Positions 24,510 to 32,161 of a DNA stretch of 32,215 bases are shown here, piece after piece (positions within the stretch are counted from its first letter, which is position 1; each line of letters begins with the position of its first letter). The translations under genes were made by a program, and so were the position numbers. Location: assembly GCF_049701175.1 (NCBI RefSeq), contig NZ_JBNATW010000028.1:1-32215 (forward strand), written 5' to 3'. This DNA comes from Thermovenabulum sp049701175 (GTDB lineage Bacteria > Bacillota > Thermosediminibacteria > Thermosediminibacterales > Thermosediminibacteraceae). The notes under the pieces are model-generated. The model had not been told where the DNA came from and ran no database searches. It saw only the letters and a list, made by a program, of their open reading frames with translations.

Positions 24510-25610
24510 TTGATAAAAAAATTTGCAGATAAAGCAAAAGAAGACGTTGTTTTATTGATATCCTTTTTTCTTGCAGTTTTTACTTCTTTTCTTTCAACTC
24601 CTAAGATTGAATACATAGATTTCAAAGTTTTAATCTCACTTTTTAACCTTATGATAGTAATCGAGGCTTTTGAGGATTTAAAACTTTTAGAGATGTTAGC
24701 AATTAATATACTGGATAAATTTAACAATGAACAGAGAGTTACTTTAGCCCTTGTTTTACTTACTTTTCTCTTTTCAATGTTTATCACCAATGATGTAGCG
24801 TTGATAACCTTAGTACCTTTGGCGCTGATAATTGCGCAAAAAACAAAGATAAACCCTGCAGAAATAATCGTATTTCAAACGCTTGCTGCTAACATTGGCA
24901 GCAGCCTAACTCCTATAGGTAATCCACAAAATCTTTTTCTATTTTCTAAATACAAAATAGGAATTATTGAATTCTTTAAAATAATGTCGCCCTTTGTGCT
25001 TTTAGGACTTGTTGTCTTGTATTTATTAGTTCTAAAAATACCAAGAGAAATTATAAATTTTCATATTGAACAAGTTGAGGTAAAAGATAAAACTAAGGCT
25101 GTTATATTTAGTTTGCTATTTATATTGATTATTTTATCTATTTTTAATGTGATCAATTATTATATAGCCTTTGTTATAACGATCATTGTAACATTTATTA
25201 TAAATAAGAAAATTTTTATTCAAGTGGATTATGCACTTTTGTTAACCTTTGCCTTCTTTTTTATTTTCATAGGCAATTTATCGTCCTTAGATAGTATAAA
25301 AGCATATTTTATAAAACTCTTGTCAAGGCCAAAAACAACTTTCATTTCCTCAGTTATATTGAGTCAGTTAATAAGCAATGTTCCTTGTGCTATCCTGCTT
25401 TCTGGATTTACGAAAAATTACAGGGAGCTTCTTTTAGGAGTAAATATTGGGGGAATGGGGACTTTAATTGCATCCCTTGCGAGTGTAATATCCTTTAAGT
25501 TTTATGTAAACGAGTATAAAGGATATAAAAAGGATTATTTGATAAAATTTACCGTTTACAATTTGTTTTTACTTACATTATTTTCAATATTATTTGGAGT
25601 CCTAATTTGA
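24510..25610 (+). CDS. Ion-transporter-superfamily permease (ArsB/NhaD/citrate-transporter type)
   Basis: This 366-aa protein has about ten predicted membrane helices. It has the pattern of ArsB/NhaD-type permeases: FITNDVALITLVPLAL (about residues 90-105) and the re-entrant-loop sequence NIGSSLTPIGNPQNLFLF (about 130-147), repeated in weaker form as LISNVPCAILLSG in the second half. The substrate could be an inorganic anion, a carboxylate or sodium/proton exchange; it cannot be decided. The start is TTG 24510, with AAAGGAGG 7 nt upstream. It is shorter than the related permease at 30887. The stop is 6 bp before the broken GNAT frame. Confidence 0.82.
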   Translation: MIKKFADKAKEDVVLLISFFLAVFTSFLSTPKIEYIDFKVLISLFNLMIVIEAFEDLKLLEMLAINILDKFNNEQRVTLALVLLTFLFSMFITNDVALITLVPLALIIAQKTKINPAEIIVFQTLAANIGSSLTPIGNPQNLFLFSKYKIGIIEFFKIMSPFVLLGLVVLYLLVLKIPREIINFHIEQVEVKDKTKAVIFSLLFILIILSIFNVINYYIAFVITIIVTFIINKKIFIQVDYALLLTFAFFFIFIGNLSSLDSIKAYFIKLLSRPKTTFISSVILSQLISNVPCAILLSGFTKNYRELLLGVNIGGMGTLIASLASVISFKFYVNEYKGYKKDYLIKFTVYNLFLLTLFSILFGVLI

Positions 25611-25616
25611 AACTCA

Positions 25617-26178
25617 ATGTATATTTTTTTCAAAAGCAAGGCGTTTATTGTGCCATGCAGCGACAAAAATACAAAGCCAAGGGCTAATTCTATACATATT
25701 TACAAAAAAATAATGTTCTGTGATGAAGACAGTTTTCAAATTAACATAAACTTTAACGCATATGAAAATCAAGAAAAAAAAGCTGCAGAATTTGCTGTGG
25801 AAGCATCTAAAAAGGGGTTTAATACGGAAGTAAGTATAGAAGAGAAAATAAAAACATTTAAAGAAAGGGCAAAGGAAGAGGATTATATTTTTGCAGTTTA
25901 TAATAATGAAATAGTAGCGCAAGCCTATATTCAAGCTGCTACAGATCTTGTAAATCAAATCGGAGGGGTTTACACAAAAGAAGAATATAGGGGGAAAGGT
26001 ATTTGTAAGGCCCTGGTTTCGGAACTTTGTAAAAGGATTAAAAAAAAGAGGGAAAATACCGGTATTAATGGTGAAAAAATATAATACTCCTGCCGTAAAA
26101 GCATACAGTAGTCTTGGTTTTGAGCATTATGATGATTATATGATGGTAAGGTTTATCCGAGAAAATAAAAATATATAA
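25617..26178 (+). pseudogene. GNAT-family acetyltransferase, frameshifted at an A8 run
   Basis: The frame from 25617 reads into a GNAT acetyl-CoA site (GGVYTKEEYRGKGICKALVSELC, motif A with R/QxxGxG/A) and then ends early at 26084. The missing C-terminal part is in the +1 frame, VLMVKKYNTPAVKAYSSLGFEHYDDYMMVRF, ending in TAA at 26176-26178. Removing one A from the eight-A run at 26040-26047 joins the two. So the gene either has a one-base insertion, a homopolymer sequencing error, or needs slippage. There is no clear ribosome binding site at 25617. Residues about 22-33 (ANSIHIYKKIMF) themselves resemble the end of a GNAT domain, so the N-terminus may be the remnant of a first GNAT repeat. Confidence 0.75.
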
Positions 26179-26263
26179 CGGCAATAAATTACCTTTATTT
26201 ATATGATAAATTGATAAATATATAATATTATTAGGAAAATAAGGTAAAAGGAGATGATTTTAA

Positions 26264-26386
26264 ATGGAGAAAAATTATCCACCCTTTGTAAGCGCTATAG
26301 AACAAACAGATCCAAAGCTTTTTGAAGTTGTAACAAAAATATCAGGAATGAAAACTCTGGCTACTATTCGTTCGGCGTACAATTAA
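26264..26386 (+). CDS. Small 40-aa protein, possibly a truncated AhpD/CMD-like protein
   Basis: ATG 26264 is preceded by AAAAGGAGATGA at a normal distance and opens a 40-codon frame (MEKNYPPFVSAIEQTDPKLF...) ending in TAA at 26384. A strong terminator follows 17 bp later. The helix-rich start with a TDPKLFEVV stretch is reminiscent of the N-terminus of carboxymuconolactone-decarboxylase/AhpD-like proteins, but the Cys-containing core is absent. It may be a genuine small protein or the remaining start of a deleted gene. The similarity is from memory and weak. Confidence 0.5.
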   Translation: MEKNYPPFVSAIEQTDPKLFEVVTKISGMKTLATIRSAYN

Positions 26387-26403
26387 ATATAAAAATTGTA
26401 CGC

Positions 26404-26433
26404 AAAAATCCCGCTTTCGAAAGCGGGATTTTT
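26404..26433. terminator. Bidirectional Rho-independent terminator
   Basis: A long perfect dyad centred at 26418/26419 has arms ATCCCGCTTTC and GAAAGCGGGAT, flanked by AAAA on the left and TTTT on the right. It can end plus-strand transcription after the 40-aa ORF and minus-strand transcription after glpX. Confidence 0.92.
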
Positions 26434-26447
26434 TGTGTGAATACTAT

Positions 26448-27434
26448 TTATTTTATCTGAAGCCCTACTAAGTTGTATTGAGGTTTTTTGTCGAAGCGGT
26501 GGACGGCTTCAATAAATCGGATCGTCCCTGTCTTTCCCCTAACCACCAGAGTATGGGTGGAAGCGCCTTTAGAAGTAAAATGTACACCTTTTAATAAATT
26601 GCTATTTGTTATACCCGTTGCGGCAAAAAATACATCGTCGCTTTTTACCATATCATCCAAAGTAAGAATTTTTTCAGGGTCAGAAAGTCCCATTTTTTTG
26701 CACCTTTCTACCTGTTCTTCATTCTCGGGCTTAAGCCTTCCTATTAATTCTCCTCCAAGGCATTTTAATGCAGCTGCTGCCAGCACACCTTCCGGTGCGC
26801 CTCCAATTCCTATCATCATATCTATTCCGGAGTTTTCAAAGGCACAGGCAATAGCGGGTGAGACATCACCGTCGGAAATAAGCATTATCCTGGCTCCTGC
26901 TTCTCGAATCTCTTTTATGATTTGCTCATGCCTTGGCCTGTCGAGGATAACCACGGTAAGGTCGGATACGGATTTTTTTAGGCTTTCAGCAACAATTTTG
27001 AGGTTATCTTTTACAGGAGCATCTAAATGGATTTTGCCGGCTGCAGCTGGGCCAACCGCAATCTTTTCCATATACATATCGGGGGCGTTTAAAAGGCACC
27101 CTTTTGGAGCTGCTGCTACAACTGCAATAGCACCATTTAAACCCTTCGCAACGAGATTGGTACCTTCCAGTGGATCGACGGCTATATCCAAAGCAGGCCC
27201 ATAGCCGGTTCCTACTTTTTCCCCTATATAAAGCATAGGTGCTTCGTCCATTTCTCCTTCACCTATTACCACTTCCCCGCGGATATCTATTGTATCGAAT
27301 ACGGCGCGCATGGCTTCGGTTGCCGCTTCATCGGCTTTATTTTTATCCCCTCTCCCCATCCAGCGGGCTGCAGCTACTGCTGCCGCTTCGGTAACACGGG
27401 CAAATTCGAGGGAAAGTTTTCTTTCCATTTCCAT
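26448..27434 (-). CDS. glpX: Class II fructose-1,6-bisphosphatase GlpX
   Basis: This 328-aa gluconeogenic phosphatase hydrolyses fructose 1,6-bisphosphate, and in some bacteria sedoheptulose 1,7-bisphosphate. Metal and substrate motifs are clear: GEVVIGEGEMDEAPML (about residues 53-68), AVDPLEGT (85-92), ILISDGDVSPAI-like MLISDGDVSPAI near 190, and GIGGAPEGVLAAAALKCLGG near 210. The length is normal. The ATG at 27434 has AAGGGGG 9 nt upstream. It stands alone, bounded by the bidirectional terminator. Confidence 0.95.
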   Translation of the reverse strand: MEMERKLSLEFARVTEAAAVAAARWMGRGDKNKADEAATEAMRAVFDTIDIRGEVVIGEGEMDEAPMLYIGEKVGTGYGPALDIAVDPLEGTNLVAKGLNGAIAVVAAAPKGCLLNAPDMYMEKIAVGPAAAGKIHLDAPVKDNLKIVAESLKKSVSDLTVVILDRPRHEQIIKEIREAGARIMLISDGDVSPAIACAFENSGIDMMIGIGGAPEGVLAAAALKCLGGELIGRLKPENEEQVERCKKMGLSDPEKILTLDDMVKSDDVFFAATGITNSNLLKGVHFTSKGASTHTLVVRGKTGTIRFIEAVHRFDKKPQYNLVGLQIK

Positions 27435-27473
27435 TTGCTATTACCCCCTTTTTATTTATGATGTAATACTTTA

Positions 27474-27505
27474 ATAATAGTGCTGTATTAATTTTATCAT
27501 AAAAT
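27474..27505 (-). promoter_or_regulatory. Possible glpX promoter overlapped by a 15-bp palindrome
   Basis: ATTTTAT-C-ATAAAAT (27491-27505) is a perfect 7-bp inverted repeat. On the minus strand it overlaps a weak -35 (TTTATG, 27503-27498), which is 18 bp from TATTAT (27479-27474). This would place an operator on the glpX promoter. AT-rich dyads also arise by chance. Confidence 0.3.
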
Positions 27506-27609
27506 CGGGGATTTGATATACTTTTTATTTGCAAACCTATAAATAAAACTTACCCAAAATATATAAAGCAATGGAATATCGTTATCACCAAAATATAGTA
27601 ATTGTAGTA

Positions 27610-27639
27610 TTGACTGCTATTATTGGTAAATTGTATAAT
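27610..27639 (+). promoter_or_regulatory. Promoter of an orphan short transcription unit
   Basis: TTGACT (27610-27615) and TATAAT (27634-27639) are 18 bp apart, one of the best sigma-A matches in the window. No annotated-size gene follows, but a terminator lies about 130 bp downstream. Confidence 0.55.
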
Positions 27640-27643
27640 GAGG

Positions 27644-27736
27644 GTGAATGCCATAAAAACAGTGACCGTAACTAAAGATGATTTCAACTATACTACAAAG
27701 AAAACTATTGAAAAAGGGCAATTTATTAAAAAATAA
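27644..27736 (+). CDS. Possible 30-aa ORF or small RNA in the orphan unit
   Basis: GTG 27644 opens 30 codons (MNAIKTVTVTKDDFNYTTKK...) ending in TAA at 27734-27736; an internal GTG at 27662 would give 24. The first GTG lies only 4 bp after the -10 box, at or before the expected +1, so only the shorter form is likely if the promoter is used, and it lacks a ribosome binding site. The peptide is lysine/threonine rich and matches no family I know. The unit may instead be a small RNA of about 150 nt. Confidence 0.25.
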   Translation: MNAIKTVTVTKDDFNYTTKKTIEKGQFIKK

Positions 27737-27768
27737 AAACAGGATTGAAGCATATAAGAATCGAAAAT

Positions 27769-27808
27769 AAAGGCCTTTTAAAAATTTAAGTGGCCTTTTA
27801 ATTTTTTT
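27769..27808 (+). terminator. Terminator of the orphan unit
   Basis: AAAGGCC (27769-27775) pairs with GGCCTTT (27792-27798) around a 16-nt AT-rich loop, followed by TAATTTTTTT. The stem is short, but the T-run is good. Confidence 0.6.
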
Positions 27809-27832
27809 ATAAAACAAAAATACGGTAAACTT

Positions 27833-27861
27833 TTGAAAAATTTATTAAACGAATCTATATA
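27833..27861 (+). promoter_or_regulatory. Candidate promoter of the lapA-like operon
   Basis: TTGAAA (27833-27838) is 17 bp from TATATA (27856-27861), about 100 bp upstream of the first gene. The AT-rich context makes chance matches likely. Apart from this, the glpX dyad and the orphan unit, I see nothing in the 529 bp between glpX and the LapA-like gene. Confidence 0.4.
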
Positions 27862-27963
27862 GTTGAAAAGTTCTTTATATATTAATGCTTAAAAAAAGGA
27901 ATTTAAAATATTTTTATAGAAAATAAGAAATAAAAAACATCTGAAATGTTAAGGGGTGGCGAA

Positions 27964-28305
27964 ATGTCAGGAGAGAGGATTCAATTCATACTTGTTATAG
28001 CTTTAATATTTGCCTTATTCGTTGCAATTTTTGCTATTTCAAATGCGGAAAAGGTGGATATTAGGTTTTTTGGAGCAGTATATTCGGTTTCACAGGCCCT
28101 TGTGATTATAGGGTCTGCTGTTTTTGGAGCCCTTGTTGTTATGCTTCTCGGATTGATGTCCCGTATTAGGATGGCTTTTAAAATTCGCGAGTATAAAAAC
28201 AAGATTAAGAATTTAGAAAATGAACTTGAAGAGGCAAGAAAGGAAATAGGAAAATTGAAAGAAAGCATCAAAAATTCTTCTAATAATACGGTGGAAAATA
28301 ATTAA
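27964..28305 (+). CDS. LapA-domain (DUF1049-like) small membrane protein
   Basis: This 113-aa protein has two membrane helices (about residues 5-24 and 40-64). Between them is the NAEKVDIRFFG segment, where LapA-domain proteins typically have N-x-x-V-x-(L/I/V)-x-F-(L/F). A charged coiled coil follows to the C-terminus (about 75-105). E. coli LapA works with LapB in lipopolysaccharide control; Gram-positive homologues have no settled role. I chose ATG 27964, preceded by AAGGGG with a 7-nt gap, over the upstream ATG 27946, which lacks one. The next gene encodes a secreted TPR protein. Confidence 0.82.
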   Translation: MSGERIQFILVIALIFALFVAIFAISNAEKVDIRFFGAVYSVSQALVIIGSAVFGALVVMLLGLMSRIRMAFKIREYKNKIKNLENELEEARKEIGKLKESIKNSSNNTVENN

Positions 28306-28390
28306 ATCTTATAAAGTTTTAAAAAAAGTATAAAAGGTTGGAAACAGGCAATTTGAATTCTAAGAAATAAAAGAAGGAGGCTAAAATAAG

Positions 28391-30016
28391 GTGGCGTATA
28401 TTTTGAAAAAGTTTTTTGTATCTCTAATATTAATCTGTCTTATTTTTGCAAATTTTGCTCATGTCGAAGCAAAAACCGTTAAAAATACTGCAAAACCAAA
28501 AAAAGCCGTGTCTTCTAATGTTAACAACATACATCCCGATAAGGCTTATAAACTTGGGATGGATGCTTTCAATAAGAAAGATTATTCAAAAGCCCTATAT
28601 TATTTTGATATTGCTATAAAAAGAAATCCTTCAGCAGCAAATTTTATTATGTTTGCTAAATCCTATGAAGCTCTGGGGAAAATGGAGGATGCCGCGAATT
28701 TTTACACAAAGGCTTCGGAAATATATGAAAAAAAAGGGTTAAAAGATGATGCGGAGATATATAAGACAAAGGCAAAAAAACTTACTACGGAAGTGAGATT
28801 ATATCAATTTTTTAATAATGATAATTTTAAGGAAAATTACTCCGGAGCAAAATATGAACCTGTTGTAGGAGCTTATATTGGAGCCTATGTAGATGCTGAC
28901 ACAAATTTGAAGAATAAAGGCAAATCTATTTTTGAAGAATTTAATAGTCTTTTTGGTAATCATTCTGTTTTTTTCACATATCATTATTACGGCCAACCTT
29001 TTCCCAAAAATTGGGTAAATGAAGTTAGAAAAACAGGCGCTATTCCCCAGCTTGCTATTGAACCCGAAAATTTAGATGAGGTTAAGGATGATGAATATCT
29101 CCGAGAATTTGCAAAAGAAGCAGCGAAGTACGGTGGTCCCTTATTTATTCGATTTGCTTCTGAAATGAACGGGAACTGGACCCCATACCATAATGACCCT
29201 GAAAAATATAAAGAAAAGTTTAGGCTTGTGCATGACGTTTTTGAAAGAATAGCTCCCAATGTAGCAATGGTTTGGACTCCGAATGCGGTTCCAGAAAAAA
29301 ATATTGATGAATATTACCCCGGCGATGAATATGTAGACTGGGTGGGCGTAAATTTTTACGCTGTAGCTTATCACAATATGAACATAAATGAACCAGCGTT
29401 TGATGAAGACCCTACAATTTACTTAGATTACGTATATAATAAATACTCACATAAAAAGCCTATCCAAATATCCGAGTGGGCAGCTACTCACAAAACAACA
29501 ATTTCAGAGGAGGATTTATCAAATTTTGCTGTTGACCGAATAAAAAAGTTATACTACTATCTACCTAGAAAATATCCGAGAATAAAGATGGTCTGTTGGT
29601 TTGACAGCAACAATATAACTAATCCCTTTGTTCCTGCTGATAGGAGAATAAATAATTATTCTTTAACCGAAAATTACGTAGTAGGGGAAGCCTATAAAAA
29701 GGCAATTGAATCGGATTATTTTATAAAGAGCGGTCAAACCGCAACGGGATATTTTAAATCAGTACCCGAAAGCTTCGTATTAAAAGAGGATTTGAATTTA
29801 AGTGCATATGTTAAAACCTATGATGAAAAGTTCACCGTAAAATTTTTAGTAGACGATATTATGATTTCTTATCAAAAGGATATTCCTTACCAAATAACCC
29901 TTTCACCCAGAGATTATAAAGATGGATGGCATACCTTAGAAATAAGGGTAATAGACTCAAAGAATAGATTAGCAAAAAGTAAAAAGTATAAGTTTATTGT
30001 TGAAAAGAGTTTATGA
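28391..30016 (+). CDS. Secreted TPR protein with a GH26-like glycosidase domain
   Basis: This 541-aa protein starts at GTG 28391 (AGAAGGAGG 10 nt upstream). It has a signal peptide (hydrophobic core about residues 8-22, likely cleavage after VEA, residue 26) and TPR-like helices (about 48-135). A TIM-barrel-like domain (about 155-440) carries two acidic residues in family-26 positions: Glu258 in FIRFASEMNGNW and Glu362 in PIQISEWAA. The region WTPNAVPEKNIDEYYPGDEYVDWVGVNFY is also typical of GH26 beta-mannanase-like proteins. About 460-540 looks like a C-terminal beta-sandwich (Ig-like). It may cut an exopolysaccharide or serve in its secretion; the substrate is unknown. A response regulator follows 30 bp later. 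Confidence 0.78.
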   Translation: MAYILKKFFVSLILICLIFANFAHVEAKTVKNTAKPKKAVSSNVNNIHPDKAYKLGMDAFNKKDYSKALYYFDIAIKRNPSAANFIMFAKSYEALGKMEDAANFYTKASEIYEKKGLKDDAEIYKTKAKKLTTEVRLYQFFNNDNFKENYSGAKYEPVVGAYIGAYVDADTNLKNKGKSIFEEFNSLFGNHSVFFTYHYYGQPFPKNWVNEVRKTGAIPQLAIEPENLDEVKDDEYLREFAKEAAKYGGPLFIRFASEMNGNWTPYHNDPEKYKEKFRLVHDVFERIAPNVAMVWTPNAVPEKNIDEYYPGDEYVDWVGVNFYAVAYHNMNINEPAFDEDPTIYLDYVYNKYSHKKPIQISEWAATHKTTISEEDLSNFAVDRIKKLYYYLPRKYPRIKMVCWFDSNNITNPFVPADRRINNYSLTENYVVGEAYKKAIESDYFIKSGQTATGYFKSVPESFVLKEDLNLSAYVKTYDEKFTVKFLVDDIMISYQKDIPYQITLSPRDYKDGWHTLEIRVIDSKNRLAKSKKYKFIVEKSL

Positions 30017-30046
30017 GAAAGAAAGGGGGATAATTAATAATACTTT

Positions 30047-30862
30047 ATGGACGAAAAGAATTTTAGTAAATACATATTGATAATTGATGATTCAGAAATG
30101 ATTAGATATATATCAAAAGAGGTATTAGAAACAAAGGGATATAATGTAGAAACTGCTTCTACGGCAGAGGAAGCTCTTTTAAAGATTAATAATGGTGAAA
30201 AGGTTTTCGATCTGTTGATAGTAGATATAAATTTGCCTAAAAAAGATGGCTTTACGTTTATGGAGATTATAAAAACATTGCCTAAATATGAAAATGTTCC
30301 TATCATGATATTAAGTGCAGATACAAAAGCTTCTTCTGTTTTGCGAGCAATACAAATGGGTGCGGCGGACTACTTAGGTAAACCTTTTGATACGACTGAA
30401 TTTATAAAAAGGGTAGAGAAACTTATAGGGGTTCCGCCTGAAAAGGGGTCGTTCATTGAACTTAAAAAAATACTAAAAAATGAAATAAATAGAGCTAAGA
30501 GAGGGAATTTAACTCTTTCTCTTATTATTGCTCAGTCCGAAAAAAAACTAAATCCTGAAATATTAAAAGGAATAATAGAAAAAATAAGGGAAAATATTCG
30601 GGACATAGATACAGTAATTGATATAAATGGCAATGCTATAGCATTAATACTCCCTCTAACAGGGGCAGAAGGAGCAAAGGTTGTGGTTAATAAAATTTTA
30701 GCTTTAATGCGCGGCAAATGGCATTTTGGTATAGCTACATATCCTGCTAATGGCAAAGATGAAAAAGAATTATTTGATTTTGCAAAACAAAATTTAATTC
30801 AGGAAATAACCAATTCAAAAAATAAAACTGCTGAATCAAAAGAAAAAAAAGATGAAGATTAA
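30047..30862 (+). CDS. Response regulator with a degenerate GGDEF-like output domain
   Basis: This 271-aa protein has a receiver domain (residues about 8-126) with acidic pair Asp14/Asp15, phosphoacceptor Asp60 (LLIVDINLP) and the conserved Lys in LGKPFD near 112. The C-terminal part (about 140-250) follows the GGDEF fold pattern (RDIDTVIDINGNAIALILPLTGAEGAK, then FGIATYPANG). At the active-site position it reads NGNAI instead of GGDEF, so it should not make cyclic di-GMP. It ends in a charged tail. The ATG at 30047 is 16 nt from AAAGGGGGA, unusually far, with a stop codon just upstream in frame. No sensor kinase is next to it. Confidence 0.82.
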   Translation: MDEKNFSKYILIIDDSEMIRYISKEVLETKGYNVETASTAEEALLKINNGEKVFDLLIVDINLPKKDGFTFMEIIKTLPKYENVPIMILSADTKASSVLRAIQMGAADYLGKPFDTTEFIKRVEKLIGVPPEKGSFIELKKILKNEINRAKRGNLTLSLIIAQSEKKLNPEILKGIIEKIRENIRDIDTVIDINGNAIALILPLTGAEGAKVVVNKILALMRGKWHFGIATYPANGKDEKELFDFAKQNLIQEITNSKNKTAESKEKKDED

Positions 30863-30886
30863 ATATTGCAAAAGGGAGATGAAATA

Positions 30887-32161
30887 ATGAATTTTATTCA
30901 AATTGCTTCTGTTGCAGTATTTGTAATAACATTTATATTTATAATCAGCGAAAAAATAAACAGGACTGTCGCTGCAATGGTAGGTGCGATGTTCCTTTTA
31001 ATAGTGCGGATAATCGACCAAAGAGCAGCGACAAGATTTATTGATTACACTACAATAGGTGTTTTAGTAGGTATGATGATTGTTATAGCAATAATAAAGA
31101 GGACAGGTCTTTTTCAATACCTTGCAATCAAAGCTGCAAAGTTTGCCAAAGGGGACCCAATGAGGATAATAGTGATGTTTGGCATTATGACCGGAATAAT
31201 ATCAGCGTTTTTGGACAATGTTACAACAATACTCCTGATGATTCCTGTTACACTGGTAATTGCAAAGATGTTAAATTTAAATCCAATTCCATTTATAATG
31301 TCAGAGGTTTTGTCATCAAATATAGGTGGAACTGCAACGTTAATAGGCGACCCGCCGAATATAATGATTGGTTCGGAAGCAGGTCTTGGATTTTTAGACT
31401 TCATAGTAAATTTAACTCCTGTTGTAATCGTTATCCTTATTTCAACTGTATATATTATTAGATACATATATAGAAACGAGTTGAAAGTAGATGAGGGATT
31501 AAAAAAACATATAATGGGATTGGATGAAGAAAGTGCTATAGTTGATAAAGTTTTGCTTATAAAAAGTTTAATAGTCCTGTTTTTAATAATATTGGGTTTT
31601 TTCCTTCATGAACAGTTTGGTTATGAATCATCAACGGTTGCATTAGCAGGTGCTACGTTACTGCTACTAATTAGTGGGATCGAAATTGATGAATTGCTCG
31701 TTGAAATCGAATGGCCAACAATATTTTTCTTTATTTCGTTATTTATAATAGTTGGGACACTTAATGAAGTTGGAGTAATTACAATGCTTGCAAAACTTGT
31801 AGTTGGAATTACTAAAGGGAACCTTATGCTAACTGGTATAGTAATTTTATGGGCTTCTGCAATTTTATCTGCATTCCTTGATAACATCCCTTTTGTTGCA
31901 ACAATGATTCCACTTATAAAAGGGCTTGGCGCAATTTCAGGAATGGATATAACTCCTCTTTGGTGGGCACTTTCTCTCGGTGCATGCCTTGGAGGAAATG
32001 GAACTTTAGTTGGTGCATCTGCAAATGTGGTCACTGCAGGAGTTATGGAAAAAGAGGGTTATAGAATAACTTTTAAGGATTTTACAAAATTAGGGTTTCC
32101 TCTTATGATAATTTCTATAATTATTTCAACAGTTTATTTATTAATATTTAAATTTAGATAG
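30887..32161 (+). CDS. ArsB/NhaD-family permease (SLC13-like ion transporter)
   Basis: This 424-aa protein has about eleven membrane helices. The two-fold repeat of the ion transporter superfamily is visible: SAFLDNVTTILLMIPVTL followed by SSNIGGTATLIGDPPNIMIGS in the first half, and SAFLDNIPFVATMIPLI followed by LGGNGTLVGASANVV in the second. These loops bind substrate and cation. Members move arsenite, Na+/H+ or dicarboxylates, and the P-protein branch has unknown substrates. I chose ATG 30887 (AAGGGAGAT about 8 nt upstream) over TTG 30866. It starts 24 bp after the response regulator stop and is probably co-transcribed with it. Confidence 0.9.
   Translation: MNFIQIASVAVFVITFIFIISEKINRTVAAMVGAMFLLIVRIIDQRAATRFIDYTTIGVLVGMMIVIAIIKRTGLFQYLAIKAAKFAKGDPMRIIVMFGIMTGIISAFLDNVTTILLMIPVTLVIAKMLNLNPIPFIMSEVLSSNIGGTATLIGDPPNIMIGSEAGLGFLDFIVNLTPVVIVILISTVYIIRYIYRNELKVDEGLKKHIMGLDEESAIVDKVLLIKSLIVLFLIILGFFLHEQFGYESSTVALAGATLLLLISGIEIDELLVEIEWPTIFFFISLFIIVGTLNEVGVITMLAKLVVGITKGNLMLTGIVILWASAILSAFLDNIPFVATMIPLIKGLGAISGMDITPLWWALSLGACLGGNGTLVGASANVVTAGVMEKEGYRITFKDFTKLGFPLMIISIIISTVYLLIFKFR

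Noticed and set aside
27343..27534. Minus-strand 63-codon ORF at the start of glpX
   Set aside because: It is in another frame over the glpX ribosome binding site and N-terminus and has no signal of its own.
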